This document shows, in pieces, positions 1 through 5,521 of a stretch of DNA of 5,776 nucleotides. A program made the translations under genes and the position numbers. Below the pieces are notes generated by a model that had not been told where the DNA came from, did not search any database, and saw only the letters and a program-made list of their open reading frames with translations. Positions within the stretch are counted from its first letter, which is position 1, and each line of letters begins with the position of its first letter. Source of the DNA: Parcubacteria group bacterium GW2011_GWA2_47_8b (GTDB lineage: Bacteria; Patescibacteriota; Minisyncoccia; UBA6257; WO2-44-18); assembly GCA_001003205.1 (NCBI GenBank), contig LCOU01000042.1, forward strand, positions 1 to 5,776, read 5' to 3'.

Positions 1-590
1 ATTGGTATCAAAATAAAAACGTTGTACTTTGTTAAAACACCCAAGCCGATTGCGGCGCCCGTCCAAAGCAGATATTTTTCGTTTTCCAGAGCCCGTAGAA
101 ATAAATACGAGGCAAGAAGCATGAAGAAAATAACATATGACTCCTGGACGCCGATTCTTGAAATGTAGACGTGATTTACGGTAACGGCCATAATTGCCGC
201 CGCCACCAGCCCGACTCGTTTGGAAAAAAGCCGCACGCCTATCAGATAGAGCAGATACACCGAGAGAATTCCGAAGATTGCCGAGGGCAGGCGAAAGGCA
301 AAAGCGTTTTCGCCGAAAACTTTCATAAACAAGTTTTGAATCAGAAAAACCAGCGGAGGATGGTCGTGGAAAGACAACTTGGTCCACCATTGGATATTCG
401 GGTCCTGCCATTCCAGCGGCGTTGTTTGAAACTCCGCCTCGTTAAAGTCCAGCATTCCAATAGCGCGGAAGGCATACAGCGTTTCGTCGTTTCCGGTTAC
501 GTCCCCGGCGCCAATGTTTACTACGCGCAAAACAGCCGCCACGACCAAAACGGCAATTATTAGGTATCTGTCCAGCCCTCTTTTATTCAC
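1..590 (-). CDS. GT39/ArnT-PMT-like membrane glycosyltransferase, N-terminal part (3' end outside window)
   Basis: An open frame runs from a GTG at 590-588 to the left edge, giving about 196 residues with no stop. GTG is chosen because the codon just upstream in frame is TGA and a hydrophobic helix begins about 8 residues in. Hallmarks of the PMT_2/ArnT GT-C families are visible: helix 1 at about 9-23, then a loop with acidic N34-D35-E36 (the usual catalytic acidic position), HDHPPL at 75-80, RLPSAIFG at 100-107, and the typical GLGVLTKYN at about 182-190. At least four further hydrophobic segments follow. Family members move a sugar from a polyprenyl-phosphate carrier to lipid A, protein or glycan on the outer membrane face; the acceptor cannot be told here. 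The gene diverges from the DUF2079 gene across 23 bp and lies near a DPM1-like donor synthase. No Shine-Dalgarno is visible upstream. Family assignment is solid; the exact substrate is unknown. Confidence 0.87.
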   Translation of the reverse strand, partial: MNKRGLDRYLIIAVLVVAAVLRVVNIGAGDVTGNDETLYAFRAIGMLDFNEAEFQTTPLEWQDPNIQWWTKLSFHDHPPLVFLIQNLFMKVFGENAFAFRLPSAIFGILSVYLLYLIGVRLFSKRVGLVAAAIMAVTVNHVYISRIGVQESYVIFFMLLASYLFLRALENEKYLLWTGAAIGLGVLTKYNVFILIP

Positions 591-597
591 TCATTTT

Positions 598-603
598 ATT
601 GTA
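598..603 (-). promoter_or_regulatory. Candidate -10 element for the GT39-like gene (leaderless)
   Basis: Read on the minus strand, TACAAT (one mismatch to TATAAT) ends 7 nt before the GTG start at 590. Transcription would therefore begin at, or within about 1 nt of, the start codon. No Shine-Dalgarno lies between them. The -35 zone (about 621-626) is only a T-run, so support is partial. Confidence 0.4.
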
Positions 604-607
604 GACT
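602..607 (+). promoter_or_regulatory. Candidate weak -10 element for the DUF2079 gene
   Basis: TAGACT (4 of 6 matches to TATAAT) is followed by six A residues and then the ATG at 614. This is the spacing expected for a leaderless transcript. It overlaps the opposite-strand -10 candidate at 598-603 by two bases. No convincing -35 is seen, so this is suggestive only. Confidence 0.25.
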
Positions 608-613
608 AAAAAA

Positions 614-2014
614 ATGGATAAAAAAATATTGTGGGGGATGATTATTGCCTACTTGGTTATTTTTGGAGTTGTTACTTCGTTGCGGCATTACAGTTTTCAA
701 ACTCAAACATGGGATTTGGCCGCCTTTGATCAGAGTTTTTGGAATGCGGCCCACGGCCGAGGATTGGTAAATAACTTGGAGCAGGTCCATAACCATCTCG
801 GACTCCATATGAGCCCGCTGCTTTTTGCCCTTGTGCCCGGCTACGCCCTTTTTAACAGCCCTTACTTTCTTCTTATAATCCAAACTTTGGCGTTGGCCAT
901 TGGCGCCTGGCCGCTCTATCTACTGGCGCAAAAAGTGCTGGGCAAGAAAGGGCCATGGGCATTGCTGATTGCCGGCGCCTACCTCCTTTATCCCGGGCTT
1001 CAATGGACAAATATGTACGACTTTCACGAGGTGGCATTGTTTGTCCCACTAATGCTGTCGGCAATCTACTTTTTGGAGGCTAAAAAATGGGGTTGGGCAA
1101 CGCTGTTTTTGATATTATCCGCGGGCGTAAAAGAGGATGCCATTTTGGTGGTCATTTTCGCAGGGCTGTATTTGATGGTGCGCAAAGCTGGGCGCAAAAT
1201 GGGCATAACGACAGCAATTCTTGCCCTGATTTACTTCATTATCGCAGTAAAACTTATTATGCCTTCGCTGGGGGGCGGAGTTCTGCGTTTTGACCGGTAT
1301 GCTGACTTGGGCGCGACGCCCGCGGCAATAATCGGCAACGTGGCGACTAATCCGCTGCTGCTTTTTAAGACGATAATTACCGGACCGAAGCTTGCCTACA
1401 TATTTTGGCTTTTTCTGCCGGTGGCGTTTTTGCCGTTTTTTTCGTGGCGCGCCTGGTTTTTGATAATTCCCGGATTGTTTGAGAATCTTTTGACTAATTA
1501 TAAATTTCAATTTAGCGGCCTCTATCACTATGACGCGATTTTAATCCCCGGTATTTTTTTAGGGGCTATTTATGGTTTGCAAACGGTGTTGACCCGCTGG
1601 CCCGCGCGAGAAAAGATGGTAAAAATTATTTTTGTCGGGGGCGTTGCGTTGGCATTTATGTTGCGTTCGCCGATAAACCCGTTTAATTTTCCGATTCAAT
1701 ACTTTAAAAGCACCCCACAGCAGGAGGCGTATCGCCAACTTGTTAAATTGGTGCCCGACGGCATTTCTGTCGCGGCTAACACGCATTTAGTGCCTCATCT
1801 GACTCATCGGGAGCACGTCTACGCTATCGGTAGCGAGAAAATTTTACCCGATATGGTGATTGTGGATGCCGCGGATTTGTTCGGTTTCAATAGCCCCGAG
1901 GATATGCAGGCCTACATTGATAACTACGTGAAGACCGGTCTCTATACGGCTAAGGTTTTTGATAATCGGTACGTTATTTTGTTGCAGAACCGTTTTAAGC
2001 TGGTTAGCGGCTAA
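614..2014 (+). CDS. DUF2079 family polytopic membrane protein (GT-C-like, putative glycosyltransferase)
   Basis: The 466-residue product matches the DUF2079 pattern in order: a first membrane helix (about 7-21), an external loop with WDLAAFDQSFWN (33-44), NHLGLHMSP (60-68), helices around 84-106 and 114-128, YDFHE (135-139), a KED motif (173-175), and a series of further hydrophobic segments to about 349. I count roughly ten membrane segments. A soluble tail of about 115 residues follows (352-466), with GISVAANTHLVPHLTHRE typical of the family's C-terminal domain. DUF2079 proteins are uncharacterised but resemble GT-C glycosyltransferases; D34 and H65 are plausible catalytic or donor-site residues by position (inference). 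The start is ATG 614; ATG 638 is an in-frame alternative that would keep all motifs and widen the divergent gap to 47 bp. The 3' end overlaps the opposing GT2 gene by 11 bp. It probably uses the polyprenyl-phosphate sugar made by that enzyme. Confidence 0.88.
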   Translation: MDKKILWGMIIAYLVIFGVVTSLRHYSFQTQTWDLAAFDQSFWNAAHGRGLVNNLEQVHNHLGLHMSPLLFALVPGYALFNSPYFLLIIQTLALAIGAWPLYLLAQKVLGKKGPWALLIAGAYLLYPGLQWTNMYDFHEVALFVPLMLSAIYFLEAKKWGWATLFLILSAGVKEDAILVVIFAGLYLMVRKAGRKMGITTAILALIYFIIAVKLIMPSLGGGVLRFDRYADLGATPAAIIGNVATNPLLLFKTIITGPKLAYIFWLFLPVAFLPFFSWRAWFLIIPGLFENLLTNYKFQFSGLYHYDAILIPGIFLGAIYGLQTVLTRWPAREKMVKIIFVGGVALAFMLRSPINPFNFPIQYFKSTPQQEAYRQLVKLVPDGISVAANTHLVPHLTHREHVYAIGSEKILPDMVIVDAADLFGFNSPEDMQAYIDNYVKTGLYTAKVFDNRYVILLQNRFKLVSG

Positions 2015-2702
2015 AGCGCAAAAGCAAAACTTTTACGAAACTCTCCAGCATAATTCCGAGGTTGAATTTTGACTTTCCGGTTTTCCTTTCCGTAAAAATT
2101 ATGGGAATTTCGCATATTTTGTATCCTTTTTTATGCGCCCGGTAAGTGGTTTCTATTTGGAAGTTGTAGCCAACGGAACTCAAAGAAGTTAAATCCAGAT
2201 TTTTCAGGACTTCTCTTCGGAAACATTTAAAACCGCCGGTCAGATCGCGATAAGGCAGTCCCAGTACGGCTCGCGCGTAAACATTTCCAAAACGGCTGAT
2301 TAATTTTCTGAACCAGTCCCAGTTTTGAGTGCCGCCACCTTTTATATAGCGGGATCCTAGCACTATATCGCAACTTTCTATTGCGTTCAGCATCTGCGGG
2401 ATAACAGCCGGGTCGTGCGAGAGATCGGCATCCATTTGAATGACATAATCGGCGTTTTCACTTTCCAAAATTTTCCGAAAGGCTTCTATATATGCGGTGC
2501 CCAAGCCGCTTTTTTGGGCGCGATGAATAACTTGTATCGGGTAATCTTTGGCGAGCCGTTCGGCAATTTGTCCAGTTTGATCCGGAGAGTTGTCGTCAAC
2601 AACAACCAGCTTAAGGCCGTTAATATTCAGGCCAAAAATCTTTTTTACCAGCGTTTCTATATTGGCCGCTTCGTTGTAGGTAGGCGTAACAATAAAAATC
2701 AT
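2004..2702 (-). CDS. Polyprenol-phosphate mannosyltransferase-like GT2 (DPM1 type)
   Basis: This is a 232-residue family-2 glycosyltransferase of the dolichol/polyprenol monophosphomannose synthase type. It would transfer mannose (or another hexose) from a nucleotide sugar to polyprenyl phosphate on the cytosolic membrane face. Visible motifs are PTYNE (7-11), VVDDNSPD (34-41) for nucleotide binding, the metal-binding DADLSH (91-96), GSRYIKGGG (116-124), a GFKCFRR segment (157-163) and IPIIFTERKTGKSK (199-212). All are characteristic of DPM1-like enzymes. There is no C-terminal membrane domain and no GtrA-like partner in the window, so it resembles the short soluble type; the final 20 residues form a hydrophobic/basic helix that could touch the membrane. 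The start is ATG 2702, preceded at leaderless spacing by an extended -10. The 3' end overlaps the DUF2079 gene by 11 bp. The enzyme class is secure; sugar specificity is inferred. Confidence 0.92.
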   Translation of the reverse strand: MIFIVTPTYNEAANIETLVKKIFGLNINGLKLVVVDDNSPDQTGQIAERLAKDYPIQVIHRAQKSGLGTAYIEAFRKILESENADYVIQMDADLSHDPAVIPQMLNAIESCDIVLGSRYIKGGGTQNWDWFRKLISRFGNVYARAVLGLPYRDLTGGFKCFRREVLKNLDLTSLSSVGYNFQIETTYRAHKKGYKICEIPIIFTERKTGKSKFNLGIMLESFVKVLLLRFSR

Positions 2703-2708
2703 ACGTTC

Positions 2709-2717
2709 ATTGTATCA
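2709..2717 (-). promoter_or_regulatory. Extended -10 promoter of the GT2 gene, leaderless spacing
   Basis: On the minus strand, TGATACAAT fits the extended -10 consensus TGnTATAAT with one mismatch. Six bases separate it from the ATG at 2702, so the predicted start of transcription is the A of the ATG. The GAGG further upstream is about 19 nt from the ATG, too far to act as its ribosome binding site. No good -35 is seen, which is common for extended -10 promoters. Confidence 0.5.
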
Positions 2718-2862
2718 CTTTCCTCAGCCCACGCACCCCCTTCGTAAGAGGAACTGCCGGTTCCCGAGAAGATATTGTTGGGGGAGGAATCGAGGGCAAA
2801 CAAAGTTAATATGCCAGCCCTATGTGCACCTATTTTATTTCTGCGCTACGATGCGCAAAGGA

Positions 2863-2867
2863 AGAGG
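2863..2867 (+). promoter_or_regulatory. Shine-Dalgarno site for the small unknown gene
   Basis: AGAGG (within GGAAGAGG) lies 8 nt before ATG 2876. This spacing favours 2876 over the earlier in-frame ATG at 2822, which has no such site. Confidence 0.5.
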
Positions 2868-2875
2868 CAGGTGGG

Positions 2876-3181
2876 ATGGGAGGCGCGGAAATTAGAGAGC
2901 GGGTGCGAGGTCTGGCAAATAAGTTAATGGAGCTCTTAGAAAACAATGTACTGGAAGAACCGCAAGCTGCGGCCGCGGCGATGGAACAAGCGCGGGCAAT
3001 TCGGCAGGAAATTGAATCCTTGGGGTTTCTCGTTTCTTGGCGAGTGCAACTTCGTCCGCTAACGGACAAAAAGCCGTATGTAGAAGTCACCATTTGGGAG
3101 CCAAGGAAAAATTTAACGCCCGAACAGCAACGGGTCTACGACGAGTGGTTTTTCCGAGTTAACGGAATTAAGAACGACTAA
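2876..3181 (+). CDS. Small conserved-looking protein of unknown function (101 aa)
   Basis: I do not recognise a named family. From ATG 2876 the product is 101 residues, highly charged and soluble, with no signal peptide or membrane segment. Residues 4-50 look like two helices rich in E, R, A and L (EIRERVRGLANKLMELL, then an Ala/Gln-rich helix to about 48), possibly a helical hairpin or short coiled coil. Residues 51-75 look like two beta strands (FLVSWRVQLRPL and KPYVEVTIWEP), followed by NLTPEQQRVYDEWFFRVNG as a terminal helix. This helix-strand-helix pattern and ordinary amino-acid composition argue for a real gene rather than a shadow. An upstream in-frame ATG at 2822 would add 18 residues (beginning MCTYFISALRC), but the Shine-Dalgarno favours 2876. 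Its 3' end overlaps the convergent methyltransferase by 14 bp. A weak TACGAT at 2847-2852 might be its -10. Confidence 0.62.
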   Translation: MGGAEIRERVRGLANKLMELLENNVLEEPQAAAAAMEQARAIRQEIESLGFLVSWRVQLRPLTDKKPYVEVTIWEPRKNLTPEQQRVYDEWFFRVNGIKND

Positions 3182-3950
3182 GAGGGGACACTGCTTCCAG
3201 AAACAGGAATAACGGAATTTCTTTGCGAGCCACATCCTCGGCTTTTGAACGAGGCCCCGGCTCGCTTTTTTTGTTGGAAATCCATTCTTCCAAGCGGCCA
3301 ATGCAGAAGCCACTGTTGCGTAAAAGCTTGAAATAAAATTGGAGCGGACGGTGAAAAGAAATTGTGTAGTCTTCGGGCCGGGGGACTCGCCCTGAGCCCG
3401 CCGAAGGGACTTGCCCTGAGCCCGCCGAAGGGTGCGTCTGGATTTTTTCCTTTGATTCGGAAAGATAGCGGTCAACGCGCCGGTATTGAACGCCCTCGGC
3501 TGCGGGATCCCAACCCCAACTGCTTTCTTTGGGGACGCGAAAGGCCGGATGGTTCAGCACAACAAGCATTTTTCCGCCGGCTTTCAGAACGCGGGCGCAT
3601 TCTTTGAAAACCTTATCAACGTTATCAATATTTTGTAGCGCCAAAATGATTGTAATTTTATCCACAGAGCCGCTTTTAATAAATGAAAGATTGTCCGCCG
3701 ACGCGGCTTTATATGACACATTTGCAGCGGGTATTTTTTGAGCGGCTTCTATCAGCGCGGAGGAGACGTCAACTCCTATGACCTTCGCGCCTTTTGCGGC
3801 GAATTCGCGCGAAAAAGAACCCGTTCCGCAGCCGAGATCCAAAACGGCTTCACTCTTCTTGATTGAAATTAATCTAATAATATTTGGAAGAATTACGTCC
3901 TTTTGATAGCCTCCCCAGACGACTTCTTTCCAAGCGGTGCTTTTCTTCAT
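3168..3950 (-). CDS. Class I SAM-dependent methyltransferase with repeat-derived insertion
   Basis: The 260-residue protein has a Methyltransf_11/25-type Rossmann domain. Motif I is VLDLGCGTG (36-44), the acidic end of strand 2 is GVDVS (59-63), the adenine-contacting region is around SADNLS (84-89), motif II is about 98-110 (ITIILALQNIDN), and the motif III region is LKAGGKMLVVLNHP (122-135). The C-terminal part, with YTISFHRPLQFYF (195-207), the EEWISNKKSEPGPR stretch (221-234) and ARKEIPLFL (241-249), resembles a Methyltransf_11 subgroup of unknown substrate that I recall from uncultured bacteria. Residues 174-189 (PSAGSGQVPSAGSGRV) are encoded by a 24-bp repeat present twice and interrupt the domain at a surface loop without breaking the frame. 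The start at ATG 3950 has no ribosome binding site but follows a perfect extended -10. It ends convergently with the small unknown gene. The substrate (small molecule, lipid or sugar) cannot be told. Confidence 0.88.
   Translation of the reverse strand: MKKSTAWKEVVWGGYQKDVILPNIIRLISIKKSEAVLDLGCGTGSFSREFAAKGAKVIGVDVSSALIEAAQKIPAANVSYKAASADNLSFIKSGSVDKITIILALQNIDNVDKVFKECARVLKAGGKMLVVLNHPAFRVPKESSWGWDPAAEGVQYRRVDRYLSESKEKIQTHPSAGSGQVPSAGSGRVPRPEDYTISFHRPLQFYFKLLRNSGFCIGRLEEWISNKKSEPGPRSKAEDVARKEIPLFLFLEAVSPLSRS
3382..3432. repeat. Tandem 24-bp repeat unit (2 copies plus GGG) inserted in the methyltransferase gene
   Basis: Unit 1 is 3382-3405 and unit 2 is 3406-3429; they differ at one position (C at 3388, T at 3412), and a third unit begins with GGG at 3430-3432. 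The core CCCTGAGCCCGCCGAAGGG is imperfectly palindromic (CCCT against AGGG at the ends). Each unit is 8 codons, so the gene stays open; on the coding strand it reads PSAGSGQV then PSAGSGRV. From memory, closely similar CCTGAGC/CGAAGG elements are scattered in many uncultured bacterial genomes, in and between genes. That it is dispersed in this genome is not visible from one window. Confidence 0.85.
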
Positions 3951-3958
3951 TACTTAAA

Positions 3959-3967
3959 ATTATAACA
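3959..3967 (-). promoter_or_regulatory. Perfect extended -10 promoter of the methyltransferase gene
   Basis: On the minus strand the bases read TGTTATAAT, an exact TGnTATAAT. Eight bases separate the hexamer from ATG 3950, so the transcript should start 0-3 nt before the ATG, and there is no ribosome binding site. The promoter abuts the T-run of the terminator just upstream; its -35 region would lie inside the hairpin, where no TTGACA-like match exists. Confidence 0.65.
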
Positions 3968-3994
3968 AAAAATCCCCCGAAGTACTTCGGGGGA
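3967..3994 (-). terminator. Intrinsic terminator of the class III aminotransferase gene
   Basis: A perfect inverted repeat spans 3973-3994, with arms TCCCCCGAA and TTCGGGGGA around a GTAC loop. On the minus strand it is followed directly by six T residues (3972-3967). It lies 15 nt after the aminotransferase stop at 4010. The last T of the run is also the first base of the next gene's extended -10. Confidence 0.9.
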
Positions 3995-4009
3995 CGATAT
4001 TTTTGTCGG

Positions 4010-5446
4010 TTACTTTATCTGTTTCATCTTGCGCTTAACGGCGCGGATGCTCTCGGCGAGCACGTCAATGACCGTACCCAGCTCGTTTCGGCGCTTGTTT
4101 TCCCCGTCGCTGCCGATGGTAAGGGGCGGAGTGATTCGGATGGTGGAAATACCGGCATCCAGGAAAAGCACGCCGCGCTTGCGGGCTTCCAGAACCACTT
4201 CATTGCGGAACAGCGTCGCCGGTCTGCGAGTGTTGGGATTCCAAAACTCAATGCCATGCATCAGGCCAATGCCACGAACGCTATGCACGACTTCGGGATA
4301 GTCTTGAGCGATGGTGCGAAGAGCCGGCCCCAATACCTTGTCGCCAAGGCTGTAGGCGCGTTGCGGAAGTCCTTCCGCGACAATCTGCTTGACGGCTTCA
4401 ATGGCTATTGCCGAGCCAATCAGCGAACCGGCGTAAGTGCTGGACTGCCTGCCTCTTTCCGTCCATCCCATGCGATGGTCATAAACCACGGCGCTGAACG
4501 GAAATCCATGCGCCAACGATTTACCAAGGACAATCACATCCGGCTCAATGTTGAAATATTCAAAAGCGAACAGTTTGCCGGTTCGTCCCAGGCCGGTCTG
4601 AATTTCATCAACAACCACATAAACGCCATTTTCCTTGAAAAACTTGACCAGGTCCTGGATAGCTTCCTTGGAGGCAACATTGATGCCGCCTTCGCCCTGG
4701 ATAAGTTCAAACACAACCGCGTTCACCGAATCGATGTCAATTTTTCCCTTCCGGCAGGCTTTCTTGAGCTCTTCAAGATACTCGTTCGGCGTGTAATCAA
4801 TGTATTGAACCTCCCCATCGTCGTCGTAGACGAAATAGGGGTGTTTTGCCGGAAACAGCATGTGGTTGGTGGGGAAGGCGTTGATGGGGTAAAACTCGCG
4901 CTGAATTGGCTTTGAGCAGGTCAACGAAAGGGCGCCGAGCGTCCGTCCATGAAACGCGCCAAAGCAAGCAACGAAGTCCCTGCGCCGGCGGCCCACCCTA
5001 CTGGAAGACTTCGCTCTGGCGTTGTAGCACAGCTTGATTGCCGCCTCAATTCCCTCCGCGCCGGAATTGCCGAAAACAACTTCACGCTCTGCTTTCAATG
5101 GGGTCAACTCGGCCAGAATCCATGCCAAGTTTAACGCAATGTCGTTTTCCATGTCATGATGCGGATAGCCGGTAAAGTCTTTATATTCGCGTAAAATATT
5201 TCTCATTGCCCTTTTGACCATATCGTTGCCGTAGCCGATATTTTTAGTGCTTACGCCAGCCGAGGCGTCAATCAAGGAACGGCGCTGGCCATGGTCTAGA
5301 ACCGTGATACGGGAGCCCTTGCCGTCAAGAAAAACGAGGTCCGGGTCAATGAACGTTGTTAGGGCATAGCGGTCTTCTCTGGCTTTTCGCGACACTTTGT
5401 CTGCTTTGTCAAAAATAGTGGCGATCAAATCTCGGGGGCCGTTCAT
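4010..5446 (-). CDS. Class III PLP-dependent aminotransferase (4-aminobutyrate/ornithine/acetylornithine aminotransferase family)
   Basis: This complete 478-residue fold-type I PLP enzyme swaps an amino group between an amine donor and a 2-oxoacid. Visible elements are the phosphate-binding GNSGAEGIEAAIK (126-138), AFHGRT (164-169, aromatic F165 stacking on PLP), ELIQGEGG (247-254), VVDEIQTGLGRTG (278-290, D280 contacting the pyridine nitrogen and Q283), LGKSLAHGFP (307-316, Schiff-base lysine K309), STYAG (336-340, Thr reaching PLP from the partner subunit), RGIGLMHGIEF (391-401) and IRITPPL (436-442, R437 a likely carboxylate-binding residue). Length is somewhat above the typical 400-450; extra residues lie in an Arg/Ser-rich stretch (144-156) and the 200-220 loop. 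All catalytic residues are present, so it is probably active. It resembles archaeal/bacterial GABA or omega-amino-acid aminotransferases and amino-acid racemases of the same fold; substrate is not assignable. ATG 5446 has a consensus ribosome binding site. The gene is flanked by terminators, so it is a single-gene unit. Confidence 0.94.
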   Translation of the reverse strand: MNGPRDLIATIFDKADKVSRKAREDRYALTTFIDPDLVFLDGKGSRITVLDHGQRRSLIDASAGVSTKNIGYGNDMVKRAMRNILREYKDFTGYPHHDMENDIALNLAWILAELTPLKAEREVVFGNSGAEGIEAAIKLCYNARAKSSSRVGRRRRDFVACFGAFHGRTLGALSLTCSKPIQREFYPINAFPTNHMLFPAKHPYFVYDDDGEVQYIDYTPNEYLEELKKACRKGKIDIDSVNAVVFELIQGEGGINVASKEAIQDLVKFFKENGVYVVVDEIQTGLGRTGKLFAFEYFNIEPDVIVLGKSLAHGFPFSAVVYDHRMGWTERGRQSSTYAGSLIGSAIAIEAVKQIVAEGLPQRAYSLGDKVLGPALRTIAQDYPEVVHSVRGIGLMHGIEFWNPNTRRPATLFRNEVVLEARKRGVLFLDAGISTIRITPPLTIGSDGENKRRNELGTVIDVLAESIRAVKRKMKQIK

Positions 5447-5452
5447 TTGACT

Positions 5453-5459
5453 CCTCCTT
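5453..5459 (-). promoter_or_regulatory. Consensus Shine-Dalgarno of the aminotransferase gene
   Basis: On the minus strand, AAGGAGG stands 6 nt before ATG 5446 (within AAAGGAGGAGTCAA). It fixes the start and contrasts with the genes in this window that lack any such site. Confidence 0.9.
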
Positions 5460-5484
5460 TATTCGGTTGTCAAATAACGCTTAC

Positions 5485-5514
5485 ATTCTAAACACATAAA
5501 ACGGGCCAAAACAA
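5485..5514 (-). promoter_or_regulatory. Probable promoter of the aminotransferase gene
   Basis: On the minus strand, TAGAAT (5490-5485, one mismatch to TATAAT) is preceded, after an 18-bp spacer, by TTGTTT (5514-5509, 3 of 6 to TTGACA). Transcription would start near 5478, giving a leader of about 30 nt that holds the ribosome binding site. The -35 lies in the loop of a small hairpin between the upstream terminator and this gene. Confidence 0.45.
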
Positions 5515-5519
5515 GGCCC
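5503..5519 (-). terminator. Possible second, back-up terminator hairpin
   Basis: GGGCC and GGCCC form a 5-bp stem around a 7-nt loop. On the minus strand it is followed by GTTTTAT. It lies only a few bases after the T-run of the stronger hairpin at 5527-5545, so the two could act in tandem. The stem is short. Confidence 0.35.
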
Positions 5520-5521
5520 AC

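Noticed and set aside
171..563. 130-codon open frame on the plus strand
   Set aside because: It is antisense to the GT39-like gene, whose minus-strand translation shows clear family motifs.
1115..1528. 137-codon open frame on the minus strand
   Set aside because: It is antisense to the DUF2079 gene; the product is rich in K, R, Q and N with no recognisable pattern.
2703..2711. Three-codon upstream frame (ATG AAC GTA TGA) overlapping the GT2 start, with a GAGG 11 nt before it
   Set aside because: The ATG and GAGG overlap or lie upstream of the extended -10, so a transcript from that promoter would not contain them. Probably coincidental.
2750..2764. Small hairpin GGAAC-TGCCG-GTTCC
   Set aside because: It has only a 5-bp stem, no T-run on either side and no link to a gene end. 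Likely chance.
2710..2895. 61-codon open frame on the plus strand in the intergenic region
   Set aside because: The composition (many C, R, W, P) looks non-coding, and it overlaps the better-supported 101-aa gene in another frame.
3382..3432. CRISPR array
   Set aside because: The two units are directly adjacent with no spacers and are translated in frame, so this is a tandem insertion of a short repeat.
3884..4915. Long 343-codon open frame on the plus strand
   Set aside because: It lies antisense to the complete aminotransferase, runs through the terminator and methyltransferase promoter, and its product has no family motifs. It is a shadow of the real gene.
5471..5476. Perfect TTGACA on the minus strand upstream of the aminotransferase gene (-35-like)
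   Set aside because: At 17-bp spacing the -10 would fall on the start codon and no -10 match exists there; it would also remove the consensus ribosome binding site from the transcript.
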